A stretch of 64,000 nt of DNA from Stentor roeselii (taxonomy: Eukaryota > Ciliophora > Heterotrichea > Heterotrichida > Stentoridae): positions 62,001-126,000 of the forward strand of contig RSEH01000013.1 of assembly GCA_006503475.1 (NCBI GenBank), written 5' to 3'. Positions 31,801 through 39,665 of this stretch are shown piece by piece. Position 1 is the first letter of the stretch. Each line of letters starts with the position of its first letter. The translations under genes and the position numbers were made by a program. The notes beneath the pieces were generated by a model. The model saw nothing but the letters and a program-made list of their open reading frames with translations, had not been told where the DNA came from and ran no database searches.

Positions 31801-32825
31801 CCGTTGAAGACAATGCTTCTGATTTGTCTTTCAAGTTCATAAGGGTCTGAAGGGTCTTTTGAAATGTCAACTTTTGAAACCTTATCAAGATAAAAGTTGC
31901 AGAGAATGTATTCGGCTGGAATGAGAATAAGGAAAATAAGGAAACAAGAGATTTGGAGACCGATAAAATGCTTTAAAAGGTTTATCAAGGAGTTAGTGAA
32001 AATACTTACCCAAAATACTGATTCAATCAAGGTCTGATAGTGTTTGTAATAAGGACTACTTTGAAATAACTGGGAAGATAAATAAAACGAAATAAAACTG
32101 CTTAGGACTAAAAAGTAAGTATGAGATGTATATGAATTTATCAAGCACATTGAAAAAATCCCTAATTCTTGCTGAATAGAAAACAAAGAATTCGACCTTG
32201 ATTTATGACTTTGGTTTTTATATGAAGACCTGTAAGAAAATGTATTAAAGAGAACGATATGAAGCACCAGAGGGATAAAATAAAGAAGTAAAATCATCTG
32301 AATAGGAATAAAATTCATTAAAGTCTCAGTTGAATTTTTAAGATTCATAGAAGTACTCATGTAAACACCAATCATCAAAAAATTATAAAAAAAAAGTGTT
32401 AAAACATTGATCCCTATCACTATCCAAGACCTAAACAAACACCTCTTAAAAAAAACCATCAAAAACAGCAAAAATAACATTAAAACCAAACTCATACAAA
32501 AAAAAATACAAAAGTTCTTAAAGTCATCTTGATAATTACTGTAAAACTCAAACCTATGAATCATCAAAGGCTTCAAATAAATCAACCCAGGTTCATCCCC
32601 ATCATCCAAAACAATAAAATTAAGCTGCAACTGTTTAAGAATAATTGAAAAATTTCCACCAGGATGCTGAATTCCATACCCAAAACCCGCAGAGACCATC
32701 AAATAATAAGATTTAAGAAGACTTCCCAGTACCCGATCCTTCAAACACTTGCGATTTTTAATAATCTGAGTGAATCGTTCATATCCTGAAAACTTTTTCG
32801 AAGTAAGAGTCTCAGAAGGCTGCAT
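28806..32825 (-). CDS. Multi-membrane PAS-domain protein
   Basis: A 1,339-residue membrane protein. The first half has about eight or nine hydrophobic helices, beginning after residue ~100 (FFCMSLVLMLFLLFLMVFF). A soluble middle contains a PAS-like segment around residues 560-640: a helix 'INDYFISML.YPNENILLG', then 'LIP', the pattern of PAS cores. A second membrane half has helices such as GFWVLISLQVFAYLGLIFYF, a long double helix around SFFIFFLGFC, and a final one near residue 1300. It matches a large group of ciliate multipass PAS proteins of unknown ligand, probably sensory. The start is the first Met; it is 14 bp from the stop of the upstream F-box gene but in a different frame. Very Phe/Leu-rich, with no channel signature seen. 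Confidence 0.75.
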   Translation of the reverse strand: MQPSETLTSKKFSGYERFTQIIKNRKCLKDRVLGSLLKSYYLMVSAGFGYGIQHPGGNFSIILKQLQLNFIVLDDGDEPGLIYLKPLMIHRFEFYSNYQDDFKNFCIFFCMSLVLMLFLLFLMVFFKRCLFRSWIVIGINVLTLFFYNFLMIGVYMSTSMNLKNSTETLMNFIPIQMILLLYFIPLVLHIVLFNTFSYRSSYKNQSHKSRSNSLFSIQQELGIFSMCLINSYTSHTYFLVLSSFISFYLSSQLFQSSPYYKHYQTLIESVFWVSIFTNSLINLLKHFIGLQISCFLIFLILIPAEYILCNFYLDKVSKVDISKDPSDPYELERQIRSIVFNGQKLDQQKIRIIQGKFIEGTKKFLEFKMIYIWEFNFLAMFLEDFNLAAVKLSKMPFSDHSPEGFQKNKVQFSYPFRLECDFFFYSYAKMIKQIDIGPEATSVKFNETLQKMKFFDYQICQTLISVLESFNSNSNENTKKITEIFLLFHEQTIEKNHFFEKSLKTYGFDRKLIDLHESFQNNLFSFKSENRATIYKSVKNNFLEKITGERRFLSQVTLGGCPKSFCKISQVNDYFISMLKYPNENILLGLKFQKLIPFQLWQPKKTLTKFLLYSYSDSFIHEKLFLFNFFGYLVEVNARFRATFVKGRCLFVVDMEERPDLSFVIFKQDGEIISKSEIFQSIIHKSMKNILELFSDLFMFLTPENEGKEMLYETFKDLYFITFHEIQGYKTTLILLYLRKEDKFFTFTSTLKGQTIQSERRKSMFFGEGFFEEKGNIGKPLIVGTREVAKQKEKLRLTQSSYSSQSKKIAQGVKILKIGFWVLISLQVFAYLGLIFYFEKYFEETTLTTALYDICSNRYHLSAIVMNLRSIDLLNHGFTVGRLFSEYNQSFYNSLNFTQYWLRTMQEYGDLYDLKDIFHEPLVDVFDVHDLKLVRRKENLFKAIYMFVERGFELMNGNFSDRDQILAQLKLGFYSLQKITNESAYISYKNIRNDASLMLTPCLLLNLFTLFPIFSSFFIFFLGFCILRQVNQNLWTYIQIKPSKIYLFLYKKLVERIRRLHDSQFQDKLDFTSNKSLSSLISKRFYIKLLIFSIFILIYFLVAHFSFYKNLEAILQMRIDFRFYAGLRSATIRSFSWAREAELHKSGAGYSDLFSDFLEIHNEKEMALIFLDEVNFLLGHTLEITTHLNSHYNYQDCLDYLIKESCSFLDSFENCSQTTLKFGSYHSQKIFIDEMKILIHGNGQDLGLAAKLEKGIKKLEASFSMIVTLFDLTKNDVKMIRKIVRNSAVGMIFLVVGFGLGVLFIEIENVKKELVSRDEFLMQFEVQDHESTGKFTTLK

Positions 32826-32839
32826 TTATTATATTCAAA

Positions 32840-34057
32840 CTACCCAAGTTCTTTAATTAAAAACTCTTCAAACTCCTTTCCTAAAGCCGAAGCTATTTTT
32901 ACCAGATCTGAATACATCGGGTACCTCGGCTCTCTTCTTTGTAAAATTTGTTTTAAGGCTGAGGTATTTTTCAGCACAATGGCTGTTTTGCACAATTTCC
33001 AAATGTCCTGGTTCCTTGCGTAGACTGAAAAAGCGGAGGAAAAGGCTCCAGCTTCGAATAAAAGGTCTCCAAGTGCTTCAGAATATTTGCAAATCGATAG
33101 ACTGCTTCCGTTTTTTGGGAATGTTGAAGAGTCGAGTAAGGACTTGGTGTATAAAAAACTTTCAGCTTCATTTAAGTCTCTGTCGATTCTTGAGAGATAC
33201 TCGAATAATAGACCTTTTCTTGATATCAAATCGACGATGAAAGGACTGGCTTTATGCTTGTTTCTTGATAGGACATCACAGAAAATATCTAAATTTCTGG
33301 AAAAAATCGCTTTTTCGAGGTTTCCTATTGGAAGCTCTTCCATGGGACTACCGACGACTTCTATAAATTCCAGAGCGGCGATGTGGGAGTTGCTCCCAGC
33401 CATTTGAGTGACTAGCCCGATGAGTTCTACTTTGATATACCTTCCGATTACGATTTGAGGCAATATCTGGATAGTTGCTAGTTTTTCTGATACAGGGACT
33501 CGGAACTCCTTAGACACAAAATGAAAGTCGTCTATTGAGTTGCCTATTGAAATTTTTAAAAACTTCGGAGGATAAACGATTCCACCTTGACATAGAGCGC
33601 GATATACTTTAAAGTGAAAAGAAAAAACCGCGCAGGATCCTATCAACTCGCAGGTAAAGCTTTCAGAATAATCTGAAGAATCTCGTTGACGAGTGTTCCA
33701 AAACAAATCATCTTCGTATCTAAGCATCCCACTTAAGGAATAGTTCAATTTTGACTCGATTGAGGATTTCAATATTAAGCGGGCTGATTCGATCTTCTTG
33801 ATCATTAACTTATAGTTATTGTAGTCTAGGTCCAGTGACTCACTTGTGTGAATACTAGAAGCCCAAAGACACGGGTTATAATGAAAAATCGCCCCTAAAC
33901 ACAAAGGTCCTTGACTGGGCGGTATTCGACTTCTCCAGATAGACCCTTCTCGGATTAAGCAAAGGTTTGACTTGCTTGACTCTGAAAGCGAGATGATAGT
34001 TTTTAAGTCTAAGTACTGGCATATGAATAAAAATATATCGTCTGGTATCTGATTCAT
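32840..34057 (-). CDS. F-box protein with discoidin-like domain
   Basis: About 405 residues from MNQIPDDIFLFICQYLDLKT; an earlier in-frame Met lies 8 codons up but would overlap the divergent gene. Residues 1-45 are an F-box (IPDDIFLFICQYLDL ... LIREGSIWR), which would bind Skp1 in an SCF ubiquitin ligase. Residues ~125-260 have the strand pattern of an F5/8C/discoidin-like or APC10-like jelly roll (FLKISIGNSIDDFHFVSKEF ... GRYIKVELIG), which could bind substrates or glycans. The remaining third is helical, ARM/TPR-like. Only 5 bp separate its ATG from that of the divergent gene, so the two must share or interleave promoters. Downstream, the PAS gene starts 14 bp after its TAG. Confidence 0.75.
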   Translation of the reverse strand: MNQIPDDIFLFICQYLDLKTIISLSESSKSNLCLIREGSIWRSRIPPSQGPLCLGAIFHYNPCLWASSIHTSESLDLDYNNYKLMIKKIESARLILKSSIESKLNYSLSGMLRYEDDLFWNTRQRDSSDYSESFTCELIGSCAVFSFHFKVYRALCQGGIVYPPKFLKISIGNSIDDFHFVSKEFRVPVSEKLATIQILPQIVIGRYIKVELIGLVTQMAGSNSHIAALEFIEVVGSPMEELPIGNLEKAIFSRNLDIFCDVLSRNKHKASPFIVDLISRKGLLFEYLSRIDRDLNEAESFLYTKSLLDSSTFPKNGSSLSICKYSEALGDLLFEAGAFSSAFSVYARNQDIWKLCKTAIVLKNTSALKQILQRREPRYPMYSDLVKIASALGKEFEEFLIKELG

Positions 34058-34062
34058 TATAT

Positions 34063-34554
34063 ATGAATATATTTCCTTCAAACCAAGAAAGGTCCTCTCG
34101 AAATTTCAACAGTTCCAGAGATAGATCGTCTTGGGACACTAGTCTTGTCTCGACTGGTATTCAGACTTATGATGAAAAAAATTATGAGAAACTTTTTTTG
34201 AGAAAACTGGTGTCTTGTGCTTCTGCCTCGAATTTCAACGGGATTAGAAAAAATAAAACTGAAGAAACAAGGAATTATGACATTAGGATTCCTACTGTTA
34301 ATATCAAAATAGTGAGAAAACAAAAAATTTTCATTTCTCAAATTCCTCCGATTTCTTTAAAAACGGTGAAACCTTCTAACATTATATTAAAAAGATCTTC
34401 CTCAAGTCAGAAGAACTTTTTAAGAATAAAAAAAGAATCTCTTTTAAAGCTTTCCGAGAAAAAACATCCAATAAAGGTAAATAAAAAGCGAAAGTTGTTG
34501 ATATTAGACAACCCAAGACCGATCCTAACACCCTTAAACAGTTTCCCACTCTAA
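34063..34554 (+). CDS. Small basic protein, unknown function
   Basis: 163 residues, rich in Lys, Arg, Ser and Asn, with a calculated strong positive charge by eye and no signal peptide or membrane helix. No domain is recognised. Two features support a real gene: it keeps a sensible amino-acid mix over its whole length, and its ATG follows an AT-rich TATAT box like its neighbours. Its start is only 5 bp from the divergent F-box gene, and it converges on the NDUFAF6-like gene with 46 bp between. A protein of this type could be chromatin- or microtubule-associated, but nothing in the sequence proves it. Confidence 0.5.
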   Translation: MNIFPSNQERSSRNFNSSRDRSSWDTSLVSTGIQTYDEKNYEKLFLRKLVSCASASNFNGIRKNKTEETRNYDIRIPTVNIKIVRKQKIFISQIPPISLKTVKPSNIILKRSSSSQKNFLRIKKESLLKLSEKKHPIKVNKKRKLLILDNPRPILTPLNSFPL

Positions 34555-34600
34555 ACCCTCAAATAAACTATTCTTAATTTCTCACTTTTAATCCTAACCG

Positions 34601-35470
34601 TTAAAACCCTTTCTTCTTCACAGCACTTGCAATCCTAAAAGCAATCTTCGGCCAAAAAAGCATATTTTTTTGCAATCTAAACACATCAAAATTCTGTTTT
34701 TCAAGTCTTTCATAAAACTCTTCAGCGAACTGCAGGTTTAAAAATGCGAGATAAGCGTATTTCGGGAGTTCACTTTTCATTTCTCTAGCTTTTTGCAAAT
34801 TGTTTCTTCCATAAGCAGCGACTTCAAGGATGACATCAAAAAAACCTTCAGGAATAACGTTTGAGGATATTTTTGTGTCTTCAACAGCGACACTTAAGGG
34901 CAAGTTGTACTTTTCTAAAAGATCTTGAGGGAAATAATACCTGCCGTGGTCTGAGTAGTACTTCGTTCTTAGCAGAAGCTCCATCACGCCCCAAGCTCTT
35001 CCTGCGTAGGTCGCTGCGAGGAACTCGGGCTCTTTAAACATGTGTAAAAGGTCAACTATTGCATAACTGCACATTGTGAAGTTGTTGTCGATAAAACGAT
35101 CGAAGGATCTCCAGGATTTTATTGAAGAATGGTCGAAAGAACCTTGAACCATCCTTTCAAAATGAGATTTTCTAGTAACATGATATTTCCTAAGTTCATT
35201 CAAAGAAATAGAAATAGGTTCTTCAGCGGGGTTATTATTCCAGATCTGTTCCAAGTTATCAAGCCACCAAGATTCCTTAGTACTTATCAATGTAGTATGA
35301 TGTATTTGTTCCCTAGCCTTGACCATTTCAAGTCGAAAAGCATGAACAGTGTAAAAAAATGGTCTGATCTCCGAAGGCAAGAACAATCCATGAATATAAC
35401 TCGCCATGTCATTCTTCTTCACCTCCCGTTCACAGTACTCTAAAGCCTTTAATGGCTCCAAAATCCCCAT
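34601..35470 (-). CDS. NDUFAF6-like squalene/phytoene synthase family protein
   Basis: A 289-residue protein of the squalene/phytoene synthase fold, closest in plan to NDUFAF6 (Sicily), a mitochondrial complex I assembly factor. Signs are the early 'R..FY..HAFRLEMVKARE.I' segment, the WW(L)DNLEQIW helix, a middle 'F...D..F' helix, 'AGRAWGVMELLLR' and the 'YFPQDLLEKYNLP' box, which in the family marks 'P.D...K.G..'. The Asp-rich DxxxD motifs required for prenyl condensation are not present, as in NDUFAF6, so an enzyme role is unlikely. It starts directly with the domain (MGILEPLKALEYCE) and no obvious mitochondrial presequence is seen. It ends close to the small basic gene and its ATG is 24 bp from the stop of the GFAT gene. 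Confidence 0.8.
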   Translation of the reverse strand: MGILEPLKALEYCEREVKKNDMASYIHGLFLPSEIRPFFYTVHAFRLEMVKAREQIHHTTLISTKESWWLDNLEQIWNNNPAEEPISISLNELRKYHVTRKSHFERMVQGSFDHSSIKSWRSFDRFIDNNFTMCSYAIVDLLHMFKEPEFLAATYAGRAWGVMELLLRTKYYSDHGRYYFPQDLLEKYNLPLSVAVEDTKISSNVIPEGFFDVILEVAAYGRNNLQKAREMKSELPKYAYLAFLNLQFAEEFYERLEKQNFDVFRLQKNMLFWPKIAFRIASAVKKKGF

Positions 35471-35494
35471 AATTACATTTATTCAATCAACCCA

Positions 35495-37474
35495 TTACTC
35501 TACTGTCACTACTTTCGCCAAATTACGAGGATGGTCAGGGTCAAGTGCTCGGGCAATGCTTAAATAATAAGCAATCAACTGCATAGGAATCAATGTCAAA
35601 AGACTTGTCAATTCTCCATTTTCCTGCACTTTAAGCACATGTTTCGGACTGGACTTGCAAGTAATTAACTCTTCATCAGGAGTGATCACAATCGTTTTCG
35701 CATTTCTTGAATTTAAAATCTCAAGAATCATATTCATCCTCTCCTTATGCTCATCATTCAATATCACTAAAATCACTGGAGTTCCTTCTGAAATAAGTCG
35801 TAAAGGTCCGAATTTCTCGATACCTCCAGAGAATCCTTCTGTATGTAACTGAGAAAGTTCTTTAATTTTCAAAGCTCCTTCACGGACAATAGCCTCGGCA
35901 GAGCCTCGGCCGATAATAAACATGTTTTGTTGGTCTTTGAGTTCTTGAGCGATTTTCCGAGCAGGGACTTTATTTTGAGCGATGACTGAGCCGACTTGCA
36001 TTGGAAGAATTTTCAAAGAATTTACGATTTTCTTCCGAATTTCTGAGTCTTCAGGGTGTACTTGAGAAGAGAGCCAAAGAGCGATTTCAGTTAAAATGAC
36101 GCAAGAGTTCATGAAACTTTTCGTTGAAGCTACAGCGATTTCTCTTCCTGAATTCATGTAAACTCCATGACCTGTGAGTCTTGCCAGTTGTGAACTGACG
36201 ACATTGACGATAGAAATAGCGAGAACTCCAGTTTCAATGATCTTCGCGACTGGAGTGACGACATCTCTTGTTTCTCCTGATTGACTGATGGCGATGATGC
36301 CAGCGCCTTGCTTTGGTAAGCTTTTTAGATACATTTCAGAACCATCGATTGCTTGAACAGTGTTCATCAGTTTCAAAGAGCTGAATAAATGTGCTCCGAA
36401 TTGACAGGCGTGAAGACTTGTGCCGCATCCTAGAAGGATTAAGTTTTTTACTTGAAGGAATTTTTCTTTTATCTCTTCGAGTCCACCTAGTCGGGCACTG
36501 TCAATTGTAAGTCTTGCGCCGTAGTTCATGGCGCGTGAAATGCTTTCTGGTTGTTCTTCGATTTCTTTCAGAGTCCAGTGGGTGTAGTTCCCGAGAGAGA
36601 CTGATGCTTGCTCTTGAATTGTTCTCACTTTTGATGCCTCGATCTTGTCTTTGCTTGGGTCGATCTTGAAGATTTGGTTCTCTTCGAGTGAGATGTACTT
36701 TGAGGTGTACTTAGAGAATGCTGCTGGTTCACTTCCGATGAATAACTCCTTGTCACCCAGACCGATCAACATCGGGCTCCCCCTTCGGGCGACGACAATC
36801 TGATCAGGGTGGTCTTTGCTAATCACTGCGAGTCCCCAAGTGCCATTCATTTTTTCGAGAGCCAGTCGAGTTGCTAGTTTCAAAGAATGTCCTTCATTAA
36901 GATACAATCCGATCATCTGAGCGATGAGTTCAGTATCAGTTTGAGAAACAGGTGAAATTCCTTTAGACTTAAGAATTTCATAAATTTCTTGGGTGTTAGT
37001 TATCGTTCCATTGTGAACCAACGCGATTCGTCCTGATTGGTCTGAATGAGGATGGGCGTTTGTGTCAGTCTTTCCACCGTGAGTGGCCCAACGCGTGTGC
37101 CCCAGGCCGATACTGCTGGGCTTGTGCGAAATTGACACTTCTGACTTTAAACGTTTCAAAGAGTCTGAATTGTTTGATGCGCTGCTTGCGTACTTCGTGG
37201 TTTTAAGGGAGCCGTCTGAATATGTCACTACTCCGGCTGAGTCGTAACCACGGTTTTGCATCTCTTCTAAACCTTGAAGAAGGACTTCTATTGCAATGTC
37301 GCGGTTACCGATGTAACCGATTATCCCACAGGACTTTAAATGATTGTCTGTGCAGAGAAGAAGGCCGAGTGAGGTGAAGAGGAGAAGTTTTAAGTTGTTC
37401 TTTGGAGGGACTTCAGATGAGTGTCTGGAAAAAATGTAGGATAAACTTTCCATACTGTTCCATATTCTCCACAT
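35495..37474 (-). CDS. GFPT: Glutamine:fructose-6-phosphate amidotransferase (isomerising)
   Basis: A 659-residue enzyme that makes glucosamine-6-phosphate from fructose-6-phosphate and glutamine, the first step to UDP-GlcNAc. The glutaminase domain starts at CGIIGYIGNR with the Cys nucleophile at residue 49, followed by NRGYDSAG, HTRWATHG and HNGTITN. Two SIS sugar-isomerase domains follow (GCGTSLHACQFG, SQSGETRD, STKSFMNS and GRGSAEAIVREGALKIKELS), and the C-terminus HPRNLAKVVTVE is intact. Two oddities: the Cys is preceded by 48 residues with a hydrophobic stretch (LLLFTSLGLLLC), although the family needs it as the free N-terminus; and the core is about 611 residues, as in bacterial GlmS, lacking the insert of animal and yeast enzymes. 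Function is clear; origin and processing are open. Confidence 0.96.
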   Translation of the reverse strand: MWRIWNSMESLSYIFSRHSSEVPPKNNLKLLLFTSLGLLLCTDNHLKSCGIIGYIGNRDIAIEVLLQGLEEMQNRGYDSAGVVTYSDGSLKTTKYASSASNNSDSLKRLKSEVSISHKPSSIGLGHTRWATHGGKTDTNAHPHSDQSGRIALVHNGTITNTQEIYEILKSKGISPVSQTDTELIAQMIGLYLNEGHSLKLATRLALEKMNGTWGLAVISKDHPDQIVVARRGSPMLIGLGDKELFIGSEPAAFSKYTSKYISLEENQIFKIDPSKDKIEASKVRTIQEQASVSLGNYTHWTLKEIEEQPESISRAMNYGARLTIDSARLGGLEEIKEKFLQVKNLILLGCGTSLHACQFGAHLFSSLKLMNTVQAIDGSEMYLKSLPKQGAGIIAISQSGETRDVVTPVAKIIETGVLAISIVNVVSSQLARLTGHGVYMNSGREIAVASTKSFMNSCVILTEIALWLSSQVHPEDSEIRKKIVNSLKILPMQVGSVIAQNKVPARKIAQELKDQQNMFIIGRGSAEAIVREGALKIKELSQLHTEGFSGGIEKFGPLRLISEGTPVILVILNDEHKERMNMILEILNSRNAKTIVITPDEELITCKSSPKHVLKVQENGELTSLLTLIPMQLIAYYLSIARALDPDHPRNLAKVVTVE

Positions 37475-37479
37475 TTTGA

Positions 37480-37790
37480 TTATAAAAATGACTTGTTTTT
37501 TGAGGGTTATGAGGTTTTAGAGGTTTTTTGGATTTTTTAGGGGAAAAGGGGAGATGGTTGTTTGAAAAGTTTTTATTTGGGATGGGAATGAAGAATCAAG
37601 GCTATTATCATATTATTCATATTTTGTTTATAAATAGGACTTAGTTTGTTTTTTGAGGGTTTATTCATTGTTGAAGTTTTTTAGGAATTTTTATGGAAAA
37701 AGTGGAGAAGGTTATTTGAATAATTTTGAAAGTTTTTATTTAATATGGGAAATGAAGAATCAACACCGATTATCACAAAATTTACTCCTT
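37480..37790. repeat. Diverged tandem duplication across the start of the RING gene
   Basis: Two imperfect copies about 155-163 bp apart: ~37480-37615 and ~37629-37785. Both contain, in order, 'gactt(a)gtttttttgaggg', a 'gttttttaggaatttt/gattttttagggg' segment, 'ttgaaagtttttattt', and then an 'ATGGGAA.TGAAGAATCAA' box. In the second copy that box is the real start of the RING gene (MGNEESTP). The first copy is an old duplicate of the promoter plus first codons, with its frame closed soon after. The rest of the 270-bp spacer between the two divergent genes is G/T-rich on the + strand and holds nothing else that I can see. Confidence 0.6.
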
Positions 37791-39229
37791 GCACGCATAG
37801 GCCTTTAGATAGTGGAAACTGGGAAGTGTCGAATAGGAAGAGGGTAAGGGTCTCTTTACATATTCACACAAATTTCAATACCATCTCATCAGCAACTTTA
37901 TCTCTCCCTCCTATCTTTCAATCTCAATCATTCTTCTGCCCCGTTTGCCGATCCAGCAATTTCGACGGTGGTCTAAACAAAATAATCCGATGTCGTTGCG
38001 GCCTATACCTAAAACGATCAACATCAGGACGAGTGATGCAAGTTCCCAGTTCCTCCTTTTCATCCTTCTCCTCAAACTTCGAGTTCCAATTCTCAATTCC
38101 AGGAATCCCTTACCTTCCCGAGTTAAAAACGTTGACCTTATCAGTATTCCAAGAAAACCTTCCAGAAGAGTTTAAATCAGGTCAAACTTGCAACTTTTCA
38201 TCAATATTCGACCAATTTTTAAGTCCTTATTTTACTCAGTCCCTTCGTTGTTTAGGCCTCGGTGACTACTTCCAATCAAGTTACGCTCGTTTCAAGGTAC
38301 AAGGTTGTTTCCCTAACTACGGCCTGGTGACTGAAAACACAGTCATTCGATGTTCAGATTTAATTTCTGAGACAGTTCTTTCAAGAGTGCATATTTTGCC
38401 GATACGTCCAGGAATCTTCAATGATTCTTCATTTGCAACAACGATTCAGCCTTTTTTCCGCAGAGTGACTCGACATGTGGCAGGTGGTGAAAGTTTGTTT
38501 ATTGAAGGGACGACATTTGTAGTAGCTGCTTGTCAACCTGCTGAAGGACTTATCGGCCAAGAGACTCAGTTTTTCTTTGCTGGGGAGCCTTTAGACCCTT
38601 TGCAGTATGTCCTTGTTTCTCCTTTTTTAGAAGACTTGTCTTTTCATTACAGTGCTTTGAACCAGTCTGCACTTATTGAAGAAGTAGTGAACAGGTACTT
38701 GATGCCTTTTTTTCAAGGGTTTAAAAGGATTATATGTCAAGGACAGACTTTTCATGTTGAAGGAGTCGCTTTTAAAGTACTTGAATGTTGGCCTGCGAGA
38801 GGAGTCTCTGTTGATTCGACTGTTTTTGAGTATGATGGCAGCTTCTGTCAAAGGGAAGGGAATGGATTTTATGGACCTGGAACTGTGCTTATTAGAAGAG
38901 GAAATGTTATGGAAGACCCGCTTCTTGTTCTTTCTCAACAAATGTTTCAAATGCAGCAGATTATGGTGGATGGAGGAAGGGAACCTGAAGGAGTACCTGA
39001 AAGTGTTATTTGGTCTTTTCCTGTTGAAATTGTTGATGAAAATTCGAACTTTGATGAAGATTCGAAGTGTACTGTTTGTCTTTGTTGTTATGAAAAAGGA
39101 GAATCTGTTAAGACACTTAATTGTTGTAAGGGGTATTTAGATCATGCTTTTCATACACCTTGTATTGATCAGTGGCTTAGGAGAAGCACTGTTTGTCCTT
39201 TGTGTAAGAGATCAGTTTTAATTAGCTAG
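37745..39229 (+). CDS. RING-H2 E3 ligase with three internal repeats
   Basis: 494 residues. The C-terminus is a RING-H2 finger, from CTVCLCCYEKGESVK to CPLCKRSV, with the full C3H2C3 series (C-x2-C ... C...H-x2-C...CPLC). Before it lie three related repeats of ~85 residues ending in 'F.PFF....R.I..G..F.VEG..F.V..C.P..G.(V/I)...T'; these recall the N-terminal or double-psi-barrel type domains of Cdc48/UFD1-like proteins, which is a weak match. An early CPVC...CRCG pair may add a zinc site. The N-terminus MGNEEST fits N-myristoylation (Gly2, Ser/Thr at 6), so it may be membrane-bound. Its stop overlaps the stop of the convergent PUB/KPW gene by 8 bp in the palindrome TTAGCTAGCTAA. Likely a membrane-linked ubiquitin ligase. 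Confidence 0.85.
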   Translation: MGNEESTPIITKFTPCTHRPLDSGNWEVSNRKRVRVSLHIHTNFNTISSATLSLPPIFQSQSFFCPVCRSSNFDGGLNKIIRCRCGLYLKRSTSGRVMQVPSSSFSSFSSNFEFQFSIPGIPYLPELKTLTLSVFQENLPEEFKSGQTCNFSSIFDQFLSPYFTQSLRCLGLGDYFQSSYARFKVQGCFPNYGLVTENTVIRCSDLISETVLSRVHILPIRPGIFNDSSFATTIQPFFRRVTRHVAGGESLFIEGTTFVVAACQPAEGLIGQETQFFFAGEPLDPLQYVLVSPFLEDLSFHYSALNQSALIEEVVNRYLMPFFQGFKRIICQGQTFHVEGVAFKVLECWPARGVSVDSTVFEYDGSFCQREGNGFYGPGTVLIRRGNVMEDPLLVLSQQMFQMQQIMVDGGREPEGVPESVIWSFPVEIVDENSNFDEDSKCTVCLCCYEKGESVKTLNCCKGYLDHAFHTPCIDQWLRRSTVCPLCKRSVLIS

Positions 39230-39662
39230 CTAACCATGGCTTTTGTGGCCGGGAAGTAGAAGAAACAACATCCCCAGCCCCGACAGGATTCTCCAAAACA
39301 GTCTTAATTCCCGGAGGAGTCTTCCCAGCCGAAACAATTTCCACAACTTCCGCAAAGCTAAGACATCTAAACTCTTCAATCCTTTCCATAAGACACTGAG
39401 CATCAACGATAAAAGGTTCTCCAGTAAAAACAAACTCATCATCAATTCTCTGAAACCCAGCAGCAACAAGAACATTATCAAATTCTTTAGAACTATACTG
39501 AACGTAATGTTTATTCGTGGTAGAAATTTTTGTTTTTCCATCATAAACCCCTTTAAGATAAACTTGTAGAAGTTTCAATTGTTTGTTTTGTTTTTCTCCT
39601 TTATCAAAATTCTGACTATGAGATTCAACAAGTTGTTCAATTGCCTGAAGAATTTGATTCAT
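39222..39662 (-). CDS. PUB-domain protein with PEX39-like KPW tail
   Basis: 146 residues in two parts. Residues ~15-85 match the PUB (PUG) fold: LLQVYLKGVYDG...TTNKHY...FDNVLVAAGFQRIDDEFVF, as in PNGase, UBXN6 and HOIP, where it binds the tail of p97/Cdc48. Residues ~100-146 match the KPWE module known from PEX39 (C6orf226) and PEX14-type proteins: SFAEVVEIVSAGKTPPGIKT, a spacer, then RPQKPW. The terminal Glu of KPWE is replaced here by Leu. The KPWE module acts in peroxisomal import. Joining it to a p97-binding domain would tie import to the p97 extraction machinery. The start lies one codon after the TAA of the HEPN gene, in the same frame (TAA TAA ATG), and the stop overlaps that of the RING gene. 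Confidence 0.75.
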   Translation of the reverse strand: MNQILQAIEQLVESHSQNFDKGEKQNKQLKLLQVYLKGVYDGKTKISTTNKHYVQYSSKEFDNVLVAAGFQRIDDEFVFTGEPFIVDAQCLMERIEEFRCLSFAEVVEIVSAGKTPPGIKTVLENPVGAGDVVSSTSRPQKPWLAS

Positions 39663-39665
39663 TTA

